Assembly (NCBI GenBank): GCA_036641735.1
Contig: JAVWEG010000001.1
Span: 5,117-69,116, forward strand
Direction of reading: 5' to 3'
Length of the DNA: 64,000 bases
From: JAGPHI01 sp036641735
GTDB taxonomy: Bacteria; Bacillota; Clostridia; Oscillospirales; Ruminococcaceae
Positions 26,108 through 33,967 of the stretch are shown one piece after another; position 1 is the first letter of the stretch, and every line of letters starts with the position of its first letter. A model generated the notes under the pieces. That model saw only the letters and a list, made by a program, of their open reading frames with translations. It did not search any database and was not told where the DNA came from. The translations under genes and the position numbers were made by a program.

Positions 26108-27439
26108 TTAAGCGTTAATGCGGCGCCATAAATCGGCTGCCTGCTCACGCGATTGTGCCATTACGCGCTGTTCGTCTATGCCTACAAGCTCACGGTTAAG
26201 CATACGTACAGTGCCATTAATCATTGTAGTTACCACACTGCGCCCTTGCATACCAAACAAGGTGTGTCCGCCAAGATTATTAGCAGTAAGCGGAGTAAGC
26301 GGATTGTAATCGGCTACTATAATATCAGCGGCAGCACCCTCGCTAAGCTCGCCTAAGGTATGCTCAAAATAGCGTGCGCCTATGGCGGCATTGCCCTCAA
26401 ATGCCATTTGCGGCACTTCACCCCAAGCCACTGTCGGATCACACAAATTGTGCTTATGTAAAATATTGGCTACCTTCATACTCTCGTACATATCATTTGT
26501 ATATCCGTCAGTACCAAGGCCTACCAATATGCCTCTGTGCATCATATCTAAGGTAGGTGGGCAGCCTACTGCGTTACCCATATTGCTCTCGGGATTATGC
26601 ACTACGGCGGTATTTGTTTCTTTCAATACTTCCATTTCATTACCGTTAATATGTATGCAATGTCCGCAAATGGTTTTGTCTCCCAAAATATCATTGTCAA
26701 ACAAGCGGTAAATCACACGCTTATTGTATTTGGCAAGGCTGTCGTATACGTCTGTCATACCCTCGGCTACGTGAATATGAAATCCTGTACCGTCAGGTAC
26801 ACTTTCACGGCATAGAGCAAGGCTTTTATTAGATAGCGTAAAGCTTGCGTGCATACCCATCATCGCTTTTACCATATCGGTATCGTCTTTGGCACAATAG
26901 CCTATAAAATCGGCATTTTCTTTTACAGCGGCACGCATTTTATCCTCGCCGTCACGGTCTGATACTTCGTAGCAAAGATTTGTGCGCACACCAAGCTGCT
27001 TTGCAGCATCGGCTATTGCAAATAAGCTGCCCTCTATGCCGCCATAGCTTGCGTGGTGGTCAAACACTGTTGTTACACCGTTTTTAATGCAGTCGATATA
27101 AGTAGCCATTGCGCTCATACGGGTATCGGGTAAAGTGAGGTTGCGGTCGATAGTCCACCATTGTCCGTCCAAAATATCAAGAAATGTTTTTGGAGAATAT
27201 CCATTAATGGATAAACCTCTTGCAAATGCGGAATAAATATGATTATGGGCATTTATCATACCGGGCATAATCAGTCCGCCTTTGGCATCTATCCATTGTG
27301 CATCCGCGTATTTGGCACGCAGCTGAGCGCAAGTGCCAATTTCCTTGATAATTTTACCGTCTACGGCAACACAGCCGTCCTCAATTACTTTATTTGCTTT
27401 GCCCCTTGTGATAACTGTGCCGTTGCCTATTAGTATCAT
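26108..27439 (-). CDS. ssnA: SsnA-type putative aminohydrolase
   Basis: 443-residue amidohydrolase of the guanine-deaminase/chlorohydrolase superfamily. Metal-binding features are INAHNHIYSAFARGL near 62-76, the His in FHIHVAEG near 219, CGHCIHING near 258 and the Asp in GLGTDGYTND near 309. SsnA is a constant member of the cluster that also holds ygfK, hydA and purine hydroxylase genes, and is needed with them for purine breakdown in gut bacteria. It is first in the operon, with GGAGG before the ATG and a long structured leader. Confidence 0.92.
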   Translation of the reverse strand: MILIGNGTVITRGKANKVIEDGCVAVDGKIIKEIGTCAQLRAKYADAQWIDAKGGLIMPGMINAHNHIYSAFARGLSINGYSPKTFLDILDGQWWTIDRNLTLPDTRMSAMATYIDCIKNGVTTVFDHHASYGGIEGSLFAIADAAKQLGVRTNLCYEVSDRDGEDKMRAAVKENADFIGYCAKDDTDMVKAMMGMHASFTLSNKSLALCRESVPDGTGFHIHVAEGMTDVYDSLAKYNKRVIYRLFDNDILGDKTICGHCIHINGNEMEVLKETNTAVVHNPESNMGNAVGCPPTLDMMHRGILVGLGTDGYTNDMYESMKVANILHKHNLCDPTVAWGEVPQMAFEGNAAIGARYFEHTLGELSEGAAADIIVADYNPLTPLTANNLGGHTLFGMQGRSVVTTMINGTVRMLNRELVGIDEQRVMAQSREQAADLWRRINA

Positions 27440-27460
27440 TATAATTCCTCCGTTTAAAAT

Positions 27461-27580
27461 AAAAAATGAGCGCCATAGCGAAAAAGCTTAATTGTTTAAA
27501 AAAGCCCGTGCGCATAGCACTCCGTTACAGCTGCCCAGTATAGTTAAATATTTATTTTTCACAAAATAGCACTCGCGAAT
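27461..27580 (-). ncRNA. Candidate attenuator/riboswitch-like leader of the ssnA operon
   Basis: On the minus strand the segment at 27511-27522 (GAGTGCTATGCG) can pair with CGCTATGGCGCTC at 27468-27480 through 12 base pairs (two G-U, one bulge). A run of six T at 27461-27466 follows: a terminator shape. The core GAGTGCTAT occurs again at 27566-27574 near the 5' end and could compete for the same arm. The stretch 27501-27540 is GC-rich compared with its surroundings. It does not look like a canonical purine riboswitch. Function is inferred. Confidence 0.55.
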
Positions 27581-27590
27581 TTATAATTTT

Positions 27591-27619
27591 AATATAACAT
27601 AACCTATAATGAAAAGCAA
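27591..27619 (-). promoter_or_regulatory. Promoter of ssnA-ygfK-hydA
   Basis: Minus strand: TTGCTT (27614-27619), 17-base spacer, TATATT (27591-27596). The transcript start near 27584 gives a leader of about 145 bases. Confidence 0.7.
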
Positions 27620-27657
27620 TGGTATTACTAAAAAATTTTATTTTGGCTAAAAGTTTG

Positions 27658-27685
27658 TTGATTTTATATAAAAGTATGCTATGAT
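27658..27685 (+). promoter_or_regulatory. Promoter of the YheO-like regulator gene
   Basis: TTGATT (27658-27663), 16-base spacer, TATGAT (27680-27685). It is divergent from the ssnA promoter, with about 40 bases between the two -35 elements. Confidence 0.65.
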
Positions 27686-27756
27686 ATCTATATAATATAG
27701 CATTGTAATTTTGTAAATAGAAAAACAATATGATATAAGTAAGGAGAAATGCGATA

Positions 27757-28392
27757 ATGCAAGAGGATAATACGTTAAAAACTTTAAAGCAGATAGCGGC
27801 AGGCTTAGCAGCACAGTTTGGCGCATCGTGCGAAATAGTGATACATTTGCTCGGTGAAAACGATATGGAAAGCTCTATTGTGGCAATAGAAAACGGGCAA
27901 GTGTCTAACCGTAAAGTGGGCGACGGGCCGTCGCACGTGGTGCTGGAGGCAATGCAAAAAAACGGGTGCAAAGCAGACCATTTGGCATATCTTACCAAAA
28001 CGCGTGACGGTAAAATATTAAAATCGAGTACTATGTTTGTAAAAGATGCGAGCGGTAATGCGAAATACATATTTGCAATCAATTACGATATCACAGGGCT
28101 TTTAATAGCTAAAAGCGGTATTGATAGCCTTGTAAGCACCGCACCTGAAAGTGCGCATACAGAGCCTGAGCGCATAGTGCAAAGTGTAAATGAGCTTTTA
28201 GATGAGCTTATAGACCAGTCTGTAGCGCTTGTGGCAAAGCCCGTGGCACTGATGACAAAGGACGATAAAATAAAAGCAATACAGTTTTTAAATGCCGCAG
28301 GAGCGTTTCTTATCACAAAAAGCGGAGACAAGGTTTCAAAGTATTTTGGCATATCAAAATATACTTTATACAGTTATTTAGATGTAGAATAA
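27757..28392 (+). CDS. YheO-like PAS/helix-turn-helix transcriptional regulator
   Basis: 211 residues. The N-terminal half is a YheO-type PAS domain (LAAQFGASCEIVIHLL near 14-29, VGDGPSHVVLEAM, then KSSTMFVKDASGNAKYIFAINYD). The C-terminus is an HTH of the HTH_22/DNA-binding transcriptional dual regulator type (VSKYFGISKYTLYSYL). Members respond to small metabolites. Divergence from ssnA makes it the likely local regulator of the purine module. The ATG at 27757 is chosen because an earlier ATG (27752) runs into a stop after two codons. Confidence 0.85.
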   Translation: MQEDNTLKTLKQIAAGLAAQFGASCEIVIHLLGENDMESSIVAIENGQVSNRKVGDGPSHVVLEAMQKNGCKADHLAYLTKTRDGKILKSSTMFVKDASGNAKYIFAINYDITGLLIAKSGIDSLVSTAPESAHTEPERIVQSVNELLDELIDQSVALVAKPVALMTKDDKIKAIQFLNAAGAFLITKSGDKVSKYFGISKYTLYSYLDVE

Positions 28393-28433
28393 AAAAGGTG
28401 GATAACAGCTTATTGCCGTTATCCATCTTTTTT
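28391..28433. terminator. Terminator between the YheO-like gene and pyrI
   Basis: Arms at 28391-28409 and 28415-28433 pair with one G-U and one mismatch, starting at the stop codon of the regulator gene and ending in TTTTTT. It may also stop pyrI transcripts from the other side. Confidence 0.8.
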
Positions 28434-28498
28434 CTTGTTGAAAAGCGAGTGTCAAACGAAATCGGTGCTTTGCTATAACAGAGGATATTGCATTAAAA

Positions 28499-28915
28499 TT
28501 ATAAATTAAATTCCTGCTCGCAGTAAGCGCAGCGATATTTGCCATTTGGTGATAGATTAAAAATATGGTCTATTTCTTCCTCTATGGTGCAAATGCAGCG
28601 CGGATTTTTGCAGCGGATAATATTTTTAAGCTTTTTAGGAAGTACAAGCTGCTTTTTCTCGGTAATTTTGCTGTCTTTTATTACGTCAATAGTGATATTA
28701 TGGTCGATATATCCCAGCACATCAAGATTAATATTTACATCGCCCTCTATTTTAATAATGTCCTTGCGCCCATATTTAGATGAGCGTGCGTTGCGGATAA
28801 TGGCAATGCCGCAGTCGAGCGTGTCTAAATCCAAAAGCTTATAAATTTGCATAGCACTGCCTGCCTTGAGATGATCTATCACTACGCCGTTTTGTATACT
28901 GTCTATATTAAGCAT
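28499..28915 (-). CDS. pyrI: Aspartate carbamoyltransferase regulatory subunit
   Basis: 138 residues. The N-terminal allosteric domain includes NGVVIDHLKAGSAMQIYKLL. The C-terminal zinc domain has CKNPRC and CAYC, the four cysteines that hold the catalytic subunit contact. PyrI binds CTP or ATP and tunes PyrB. The start lies inside pyrB with a GAAGGAGG site, giving an 8-base overlap and coupled translation. Confidence 0.95.
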   Translation of the reverse strand: MLNIDSIQNGVVIDHLKAGSAMQIYKLLDLDTLDCGIAIIRNARSSKYGRKDIIKIEGDVNINLDVLGYIDHNITIDVIKDSKITEKKQLVLPKKLKNIIRCKNPRCICTIEEEIDHIFNLSPNGKYRCAYCEQEFNL

Positions 28916-29840
28916 TGTCTGCCTCCTTCGTAAGCTCTAAAAGCGTTGCTATCAGCGCCATACGCACATATACACCATTTGCCGCCTGCTCAAAGTACGC
29001 GGCTCGCGGATCGTCATCTACCTCAAGGGCAATTTCGTTTACGCGCGGCAGTGGGTGCAGTATAGCCATATTAGGCTTTGCGTTTTTCATCTTGTCAAAG
29101 GTGAGAATATAGCTGTCTTTTAAACGCACATAATCTTCTTCGTTAAAAAAGCGTTCCTTTTGTACGCGTGTCATATACAAAATATCAAGGCTTGGCATAG
29201 CTTCGTCAAGATTAGTTACCTCAGTATACGGCGCATTTGCAAGTGCTATGCTCTCGCTTATAATATATTCGGGCAAGCGCAGCTCCTCGGGGCTTATAAG
29301 CACAAATCGGATATTGTCGTAACGGCAAAGGGACTTAATAAGCGAATGTACGGTGCGGCCAAACTTTAAATCTCCGCAAAGCCCTATAGTGATATCGTTT
29401 AATCTGCCTGTGCGTTTGCGGATAGTCATAAGATCTGTGAGCGTTTGTGTAGGATGCTGATGTCCGCCGTCACCTGCGTTTATCACAGGAATAGATGAAT
29501 AATGCGCAGCGCGTAAGGGTGCGCCCTCTTTAGGGTGGCGGATAGCGGCAATATCGGCATAAGAGGATATTACTCTGATAGTGTCTGCTACGCTCTCGCC
29601 TTTTGCGGCAGAGCTTGAATTGGCGGACGAAAACCCTAGCACGCTGCCGCCAAGATTAAGCATAGCCGCTTCAAATGACAGCCGTGTGCGAGTGCTTGGC
29701 TCGTAAAACAAAGTAGCAAGCTTTTTGTGAGCGCATAAATTATTGTATCGTTCAGGAGTCTTTAGCATATTATCAGCCAAATCCAAAAGCTCGTTTATTT
29801 CGTCTTTTGTAAAGTCGAGTGGGTCTATTAAATGTCGCAT
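28908..29840 (-). CDS. pyrB: Aspartate carbamoyltransferase catalytic subunit
   Basis: Makes carbamoyl-aspartate, the committed pyrimidine step. The 310-residue protein has the carbamoyl-phosphate motif YEPSTRTRLSFEAAM near 51-65, the ALNAGDGGHQHPTQ-type block (INAGDGGHQHPTQTL near 130) and the aspartate loop HPLPRVNEIA near 261. The GGAGG site is clear and a good promoter lies just upstream. The leader is only about 30 bases, too short for a PyrR attenuator. Confidence 0.96.
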   Translation of the reverse strand: MRHLIDPLDFTKDEINELLDLADNMLKTPERYNNLCAHKKLATLFYEPSTRTRLSFEAAMLNLGGSVLGFSSANSSSAAKGESVADTIRVISSYADIAAIRHPKEGAPLRAAHYSSIPVINAGDGGHQHPTQTLTDLMTIRKRTGRLNDITIGLCGDLKFGRTVHSLIKSLCRYDNIRFVLISPEELRLPEYIISESIALANAPYTEVTNLDEAMPSLDILYMTRVQKERFFNEEDYVRLKDSYILTFDKMKNAKPNMAILHPLPRVNEIALEVDDDPRAAYFEQAANGVYVRMALIATLLELTKEADNA

Positions 29841-29877
29841 ATTGCCTCCATAATTTTTGAAAATAAGTATTTTAATT

Positions 29878-29906
29878 ATTATACCTTTTCATAGTTTGAT
29901 TGGCAA
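29878..29906 (-). promoter_or_regulatory. Promoter of pyrBI
   Basis: Minus strand: TTGCCA (29901-29906), 17-base spacer, TATAAT (29878-29883). Confidence 0.85.
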
Positions 29907-29951
29907 GCGATAAATCAGTAAAGTTGGTAAAGTGTAAAATAAATAAAAATA

Positions 29952-30800
29952 TCAACAAAGATAAATTTTTGCTTGTGCTAAAGCTTCGCTTTCAAGTTCA
30001 TATCGGTTTTCGATGTAAGCTCCCGATAGTACCACAGTTTTAAAGCTTGGCTCTTGCTTTGCCAAAAATTGCAATATGCGTTCGTAATCGTAAATATCGG
30101 TGGCTTTTATACTTGTATCGAGATACCGAGAGTGTTTGCGCAGTGCAGCGGGGATTATTTCAGGTAAGCTTAAAAGCCCCGAACGCAAAAAAGCAAGATA
30201 GCCGTCGGCACGTATAGTGGGTAGCATATTTAAAGGCACAAGTCCGCTTGAAAGTACTTCACAAAGGCGCAAAGGCGATAATTCGATATTCTCTACCCCA
30301 GGCACTAAAAGCTTTAGCTGCCCCAGTGCCTCGTCGCTCATATAGCTTGTAAGCGGCATAGAGCCGTTGCCAAGAGGAGCTGCCATTTCCGCTAAAAGCG
30401 TAGCGGAGGTAACAAGATAATTATTTACGCGTATTTCCAAAGTTTCTTCAAGAGCAAGACGTGCCAGCTCAGGCCCAGCCGTATTCATAGCATCTACCAA
30501 GCGCACAGGCTTGCCGTCGCACAGCAATACTGTTTCGGGTGCTAAAGCAACGGAGCATATTTTGCTGTCGAGTGCATCAAACCGAAGCAATACAAAAGCA
30601 TACGTTTTGTCGGATTGCGTAATTAAAAGCAAATTTTTGGCATCTTGAGACATAGGGCGCGCCATAGGAACATCTGTAACAATATTTTCAGCAGGCTTTG
30701 TAGCCGAGCGTGCCGCAAGCGAAGCAACCACAAAATATATCGGCAGCAATACAGCAAGCGTGATAGCAAATGAAATAACAAAAACTTTTTTATTATTCAC
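29952..30800 (-). CDS. Divergent LytR-CpsA-Psr (LCP)-like membrane-anchored protein
   Basis: 282 residues from the GTG at 30800, which has GGAGGTG seven bases upstream. One N-terminal membrane helix (about 5-27) is followed by an extracytoplasmic part. Its layout, strand AFVLLRFDALDSKICSVALAPETVLL, then GPELARLALEETLEIRVNNYLVTS, follows the LCP fold (polymer ligases joining teichoic acids or polysaccharides to peptidoglycan). The arginine-rich pyrophosphate-binding motifs of active LCP enzymes are not evident, so activity is doubtful. The assignment is by pattern, not search. Confidence 0.55.
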   Translation of the reverse strand: MNNKKVFVISFAITLAVLLPIYFVVASLAARSATKPAENIVTDVPMARPMSQDAKNLLLITQSDKTYAFVLLRFDALDSKICSVALAPETVLLCDGKPVRLVDAMNTAGPELARLALEETLEIRVNNYLVTSATLLAEMAAPLGNGSMPLTSYMSDEALGQLKLLVPGVENIELSPLRLCEVLSSGLVPLNMLPTIRADGYLAFLRSGLLSLPEIIPAALRKHSRYLDTSIKATDIYDYERILQFLAKQEPSFKTVVLSGAYIENRYELESEALAQAKIYLC

Positions 30801-30808
30801 AGCAGCAC

Positions 30809-30857
30809 CTCCTTTGTATACATTGTGTACACGGCACACATAGTATATACAAAGGAG
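30809..30857. repeat. Inverted repeat holding the Shine-Dalgarno sites of two divergent genes
   Basis: CTCCTTTGTATA (30809-30820) and TATACAAAGGAG (30846-30857) are perfect reverse complements, with an inner GTGT/ACAC pair (30825-30828, 30836-30839). The arms contain the AAAGGAG of the LCP-like gene and of the 45-residue gene. An RNA covering both arms would hide the ribosome binding site. Confidence 0.7.
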
Positions 30858-30865
30858 TTGTTAAA

Positions 30866-31003
30866 ATGAAGCAAAATAATAATAATGATATTGTAAAAAG
30901 CATTATAAATGAGCCGCCAAGCAAAACAGATCCAAACGGAAGCTATACGGGCAAGCCTAAAATAAAATACGAAAAGCCCGAACAGGATGCAGACGATTTA
31001 TAA
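30866..31003 (+). CDS. Small conserved-looking protein of unknown function, 45 residues
   Basis: The ATG at 30866 follows a strong AAAGGAG site. The product is hydrophilic, with no membrane helix. After an Asn-rich start its central and terminal parts read DPNGSYTGKP and EKPEQDADDL. I recall small Firmicutes proteins with the pattern DPxGSYTGxP ... QDADDL, so it is probably a real conserved family, but I have no function for it. It is divergent from the LCP-like gene and ends just before a strong terminator. Confidence 0.7.
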   Translation: MKQNNNNDIVKSIINEPPSKTDPNGSYTGKPKIKYEKPEQDADDL

Positions 31004-31016
31004 TAGAAATAAAAAA

Positions 31017-31051
31017 GCAGCGGCTGTAAACTTTGGGTTTACAGCCGCTGC
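31017..31051. terminator. Terminator between the 45-residue gene and oppA
   Basis: 15-bp perfect stem (31017-31031 with 31037-31051), preceded by A-runs that give a minus-strand T-tract for oppA. Confidence 0.88.
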
Positions 31052-31069
31052 TAATAATATTAATGCTAA

Positions 31070-32734
31070 TTACTTGATGTCAGCATACTCAAAATGCCAA
31101 TAACCAAGAGGTGAATGCCAAGTATTTACAATCTTGTCGCTCTGTAGGAATGTATCACTGTAGTATGCAAGTGGTATCATACCTGCTTCGTCAAGAACCA
31201 GCTTTTCAGCTTCGTGCATTTTCTGCATACGAACTGTTTGGTCTGCGCTTGTTCTTGCTTCTGCCATCAGCTTGTCGTAAGCAGGATTGTTGTACTTGCC
31301 GTCGTTGTTGCCGTTCTCAGAGCAGAACAAGTCAAGCATACTTGAAGGATCGTTATAGTCTGTTACCCAGCCGTTACGTGCTACGAAGTAGTCGCCTGAA
31401 CGACGCGCTGCTGTAAAGTTAGCCCACTCTTGGATAACGATATTCATCTTTACGCCAATCTCGCCCCACATTTGCTGCAAAGCCTCGGCTACGTTTTTAT
31501 GATAAGCGGAATCGTTTGTCATATACTCGATAGGAGCAAGGCCCTTGCCGTCTGGGAATCCTGCTTCTGCAAGCAATTTCTTAGCGCCCTCTACATCGGC
31601 CTTTGTGTCAAAATAAGTTTTGCCGCCATTGTCCTTAGTAGTGGTGTCCATAAACGGAGTTTTTGCATCTGCATCTAAAAATCCAGGTCCGATATAAGCA
31701 GTAGCAGGTGCATAAGTGCCGTGCATTACAGTGTTTGCAATACGGTCACGGTCAATAGCCATACTCAAAGCTTTACGTACCTTTGCGTTGTCAAAAGGAG
31801 CTTTGTTTAGGTTAAGGCTCAAATAATATGTGCCCATTAGGTCTGCTTTATGGAAATCTGCACGTGAAGAAAGATTGTCGATTTCAGCAGCAGGAATACT
31901 CTTTGTCATCAATACTTCGCCGCCCTCATAAGCGGTAAGTGCTGCGTTATCGTCTTCAATAAGCATAAACTTTAGCTTATCAAGCTTGATAGCATCTTTG
32001 TTCCAGTAATTTTGGTTCTTGGAAAATTCAATGTACTCGCCTGTTTTCCAGTCGGTCATATTGAAAGGTCCGTTGCTTACATATGTTTTAGCGGCTGTTG
32101 CCCAAGTTTCGCCGTTAGCTTCGATAGTAGCCTTTTGTACAGGGCTGTATGTAGCGAAAGCTACCAGCTGCTCAAAGTATGCGCAAGGAGCGCTCAATGT
32201 TACTTCAAGAGTTTGGTCGTCTATTGCCTTTGCTCCAAGTGTATCAGGTGTTTTTGCGCCGGAAGCGATATCGGCAAAGCCTGAGATTACGTTGAAGATA
32301 TCAGCATAAGGAGAAGCTGTAGCAGGATCTACTGCGCGCTGCCAGCTATATACAAAGTCGTTTGCTGTAAGTGGTGAGCCATCGCTCCACTTTAAGTCTT
32401 TACGCAATTTAAATGTGTACTTTAGGCCGTCAGCGCTCTTCTCGAACGATTCTGCCTGTCCGGGTACTGCTTTGCCGTCTTTGTCAATAATCAGTAGGCA
32501 CTCAAATGCGTGCAAAATCATATTGCCGCCGTCTACAGCGCTGTTTAGCGCAGGATCCATTGTCTCTGGGTTAGGTCCGATAGTAACGGCAAGTTCTTTG
32601 CCGCTGCCTGCTACGGCGCTTTGTGCCGGTGCTGCACCAGAGCCGCTTGTGGTTGTGCCTTTCTTATCACCGCAGCCGGCAAGCAACATTGTGCATACCA
32701 TTACTGCGGCCATTAAGCCTGCAATCTTTTTCAT
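31070..32734 (-). CDS. oppA: Oligopeptide ABC transporter, substrate-binding lipoprotein
   Basis: 554 residues of the family 5 solute-binding type. A lipoprotein signal (MKKIAGLMAAVMVCTMLLAGC) puts the mature protein on the outer face of the membrane. Conserved blocks include PNPETMDPALNS near 55, GLKYTFKLRKDLKWSDGSPLTANDFVYSWQR near 110-140 and RKALSMAIDR near 310. It is the last gene of the opp locus but has its own promoter and leader, which allows more binding protein than permease. Confidence 0.95.
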   Translation of the reverse strand: MKKIAGLMAAVMVCTMLLAGCGDKKGTTTSGSGAAPAQSAVAGSGKELAVTIGPNPETMDPALNSAVDGGNMILHAFECLLIIDKDGKAVPGQAESFEKSADGLKYTFKLRKDLKWSDGSPLTANDFVYSWQRAVDPATASPYADIFNVISGFADIASGAKTPDTLGAKAIDDQTLEVTLSAPCAYFEQLVAFATYSPVQKATIEANGETWATAAKTYVSNGPFNMTDWKTGEYIEFSKNQNYWNKDAIKLDKLKFMLIEDDNAALTAYEGGEVLMTKSIPAAEIDNLSSRADFHKADLMGTYYLSLNLNKAPFDNAKVRKALSMAIDRDRIANTVMHGTYAPATAYIGPGFLDADAKTPFMDTTTKDNGGKTYFDTKADVEGAKKLLAEAGFPDGKGLAPIEYMTNDSAYHKNVAEALQQMWGEIGVKMNIVIQEWANFTAARRSGDYFVARNGWVTDYNDPSSMLDLFCSENGNNDGKYNNPAYDKLMAEARTSADQTVRMQKMHEAEKLVLDEAGMIPLAYYSDTFLQSDKIVNTWHSPLGYWHFEYADIK

Positions 32735-32758
32735 AAAATAAATCCTCCTCGTTAATTT

Positions 32759-32777
32759 CGTTCGCTAAAAACGAACG
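32759..32777 (-). other. Small hairpin in the oppA mRNA leader
   Basis: CGTTCG (32759-32764) pairs with CGAACG (32772-32777) a few bases upstream of the oppA ribosome binding site; it may stabilise the mRNA or modulate translation. Confidence 0.4.
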
Positions 32778-32824
32778 TTTCATCTTTAAAGCAATTTACA
32801 GCGATAAAGTATTGAATTAAAACT

Positions 32825-32852
32825 ATTATACACAGTAACAGTGTTTTGGCAA
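32825..32852 (-). promoter_or_regulatory. Promoter of oppA with overlapping dyad
   Basis: Minus strand: TTGCCA (32847-32852), 16-base spacer, TATAAT (32825-32830). ACACAGTAACAGTGT at 32830-32844 is a near-palindrome (ACAC.GT.AC.GTGT) lying across the spacer and could bind a regulator. Confidence 0.65.
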
Positions 32853-32905
32853 GTGAATTTACGGTTTTGTATTGTTTTGTAACTATTTTTTGTAGTTATG
32901 CACAA

Positions 32906-33967
32906 TTACTTAACCCTGTCAAGGTGGTGACACGCGGCATAATGCCCATTGGAAATTTCTCTCCACACAGGATTTTCAGCGGCGCATTGCTCGTCTGCAT
33001 ACGGGCAGCGAGTGCGGAAGTGGCAACCTGACGGTGGGTTAACAGGACTTGGCACATCGCCTTCAAGCACAATGCGGTGAGAAGCGCGCGAGGTCTCGGG
33101 ATCTGCAATAGGAATAGCAGATACAAGGCTTTTAGTGTACGGATGCACACTGTGAAACGCAAGCTCATAGCTGTCGGCAAGCTCTACAAGCTTACCTAAA
33201 TACATTACGCCGATACGGTTAGATATATGCTTTACTACAGATAAATCGTGCGCAATAAACAAATACGTAAGCCCAAGCTGCTCTTGCAGCTCTTCAAACA
33301 TATTTACTACCTGCGCTTGTATAGATACATCAAGCGCCGAAATAGGCTCGTCGCATACTATAAACTCAGGATCTACGGCAAGCGCGCGTGCTATGCCTAC
33401 GCGCTGGCGCTGTCCGCCCGAAAATTCGTGAGGATAACGATTGGCGTGTTCACTGTTAAGCCCTACGCGCTCAAGCATTTGGATAATTTTGTCTTGTCTG
33501 TCCTTTTTGGTGGCGGCAAGTTTATGAATATCTATCGCTTCGCCCACAATATCGCCCACCGTCATACGAGGATCAAGTGATGCATAAGGATCTTGGAATA
33601 CTATCTGCATTTTACGGCGATAAGGCAGCATATTTACAGCGGTTTTTTTAGACAACATAGGTGTGCCGTCGGCATTTAGTATTTGTTTGCCGTCCTCGCC
33701 GCACATAGGCATATTGCCGGAATCAAACAAAGTGACGCCTTTATAAATAATGCGCCCCTCTGTAGGCTCGTACAAGCGAAGCAAAGTGCGTCCGGTAGTG
33801 GTTTTTCCGCAGCCGCTCTCGCCTACAAGCCCAAGTGTCTCGCCTTCGTTTACATAAAAAGATACATCATCAACAGCCTTAACAAGACGTTTTTCAAACA
33901 TTTTGCCGCCCGCTACAGGGAAATACTGCTTCATATTTTGTACTTCTACAAGCTTTTTATCACTCAT
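32906..33967 (-). CDS. oppF: Oligopeptide ABC transporter ATP-binding protein OppF
   Basis: 353-residue ATPase. Walker A GESGCGKTT near 46-54, signature SGGQRQRVG near 178, Walker B and D-loop FIVCDEPISALDVS near 198-211, and the C-terminal cysteine-rich oligopeptide domain (CHFRTRCPYADEQC near 320) that can hold an iron-sulfur cluster in this family. It overlaps oppD by 4 bases (ATGA). Confidence 0.95.
   Translation of the reverse strand: MSDKKLVEVQNMKQYFPVAGGKMFEKRLVKAVDDVSFYVNEGETLGLVGESGCGKTTTGRTLLRLYEPTEGRIIYKGVTLFDSGNMPMCGEDGKQILNADGTPMLSKKTAVNMLPYRRKMQIVFQDPYASLDPRMTVGDIVGEAIDIHKLAATKKDRQDKIIQMLERVGLNSEHANRYPHEFSGGQRQRVGIARALAVDPEFIVCDEPISALDVSIQAQVVNMFEELQEQLGLTYLFIAHDLSVVKHISNRIGVMYLGKLVELADSYELAFHSVHPYTKSLVSAIPIADPETSRASHRIVLEGDVPSPVNPPSGCHFRTRCPYADEQCAAENPVWREISNGHYAACHHLDRVK

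Noticed and set aside
27440..27590. Canonical purine riboswitch in the ssnA leader
   Set aside because: The three-helix junction sequences typical of guanine/adenine riboswitches were not found; the leader was kept only as an unclassified candidate attenuator.
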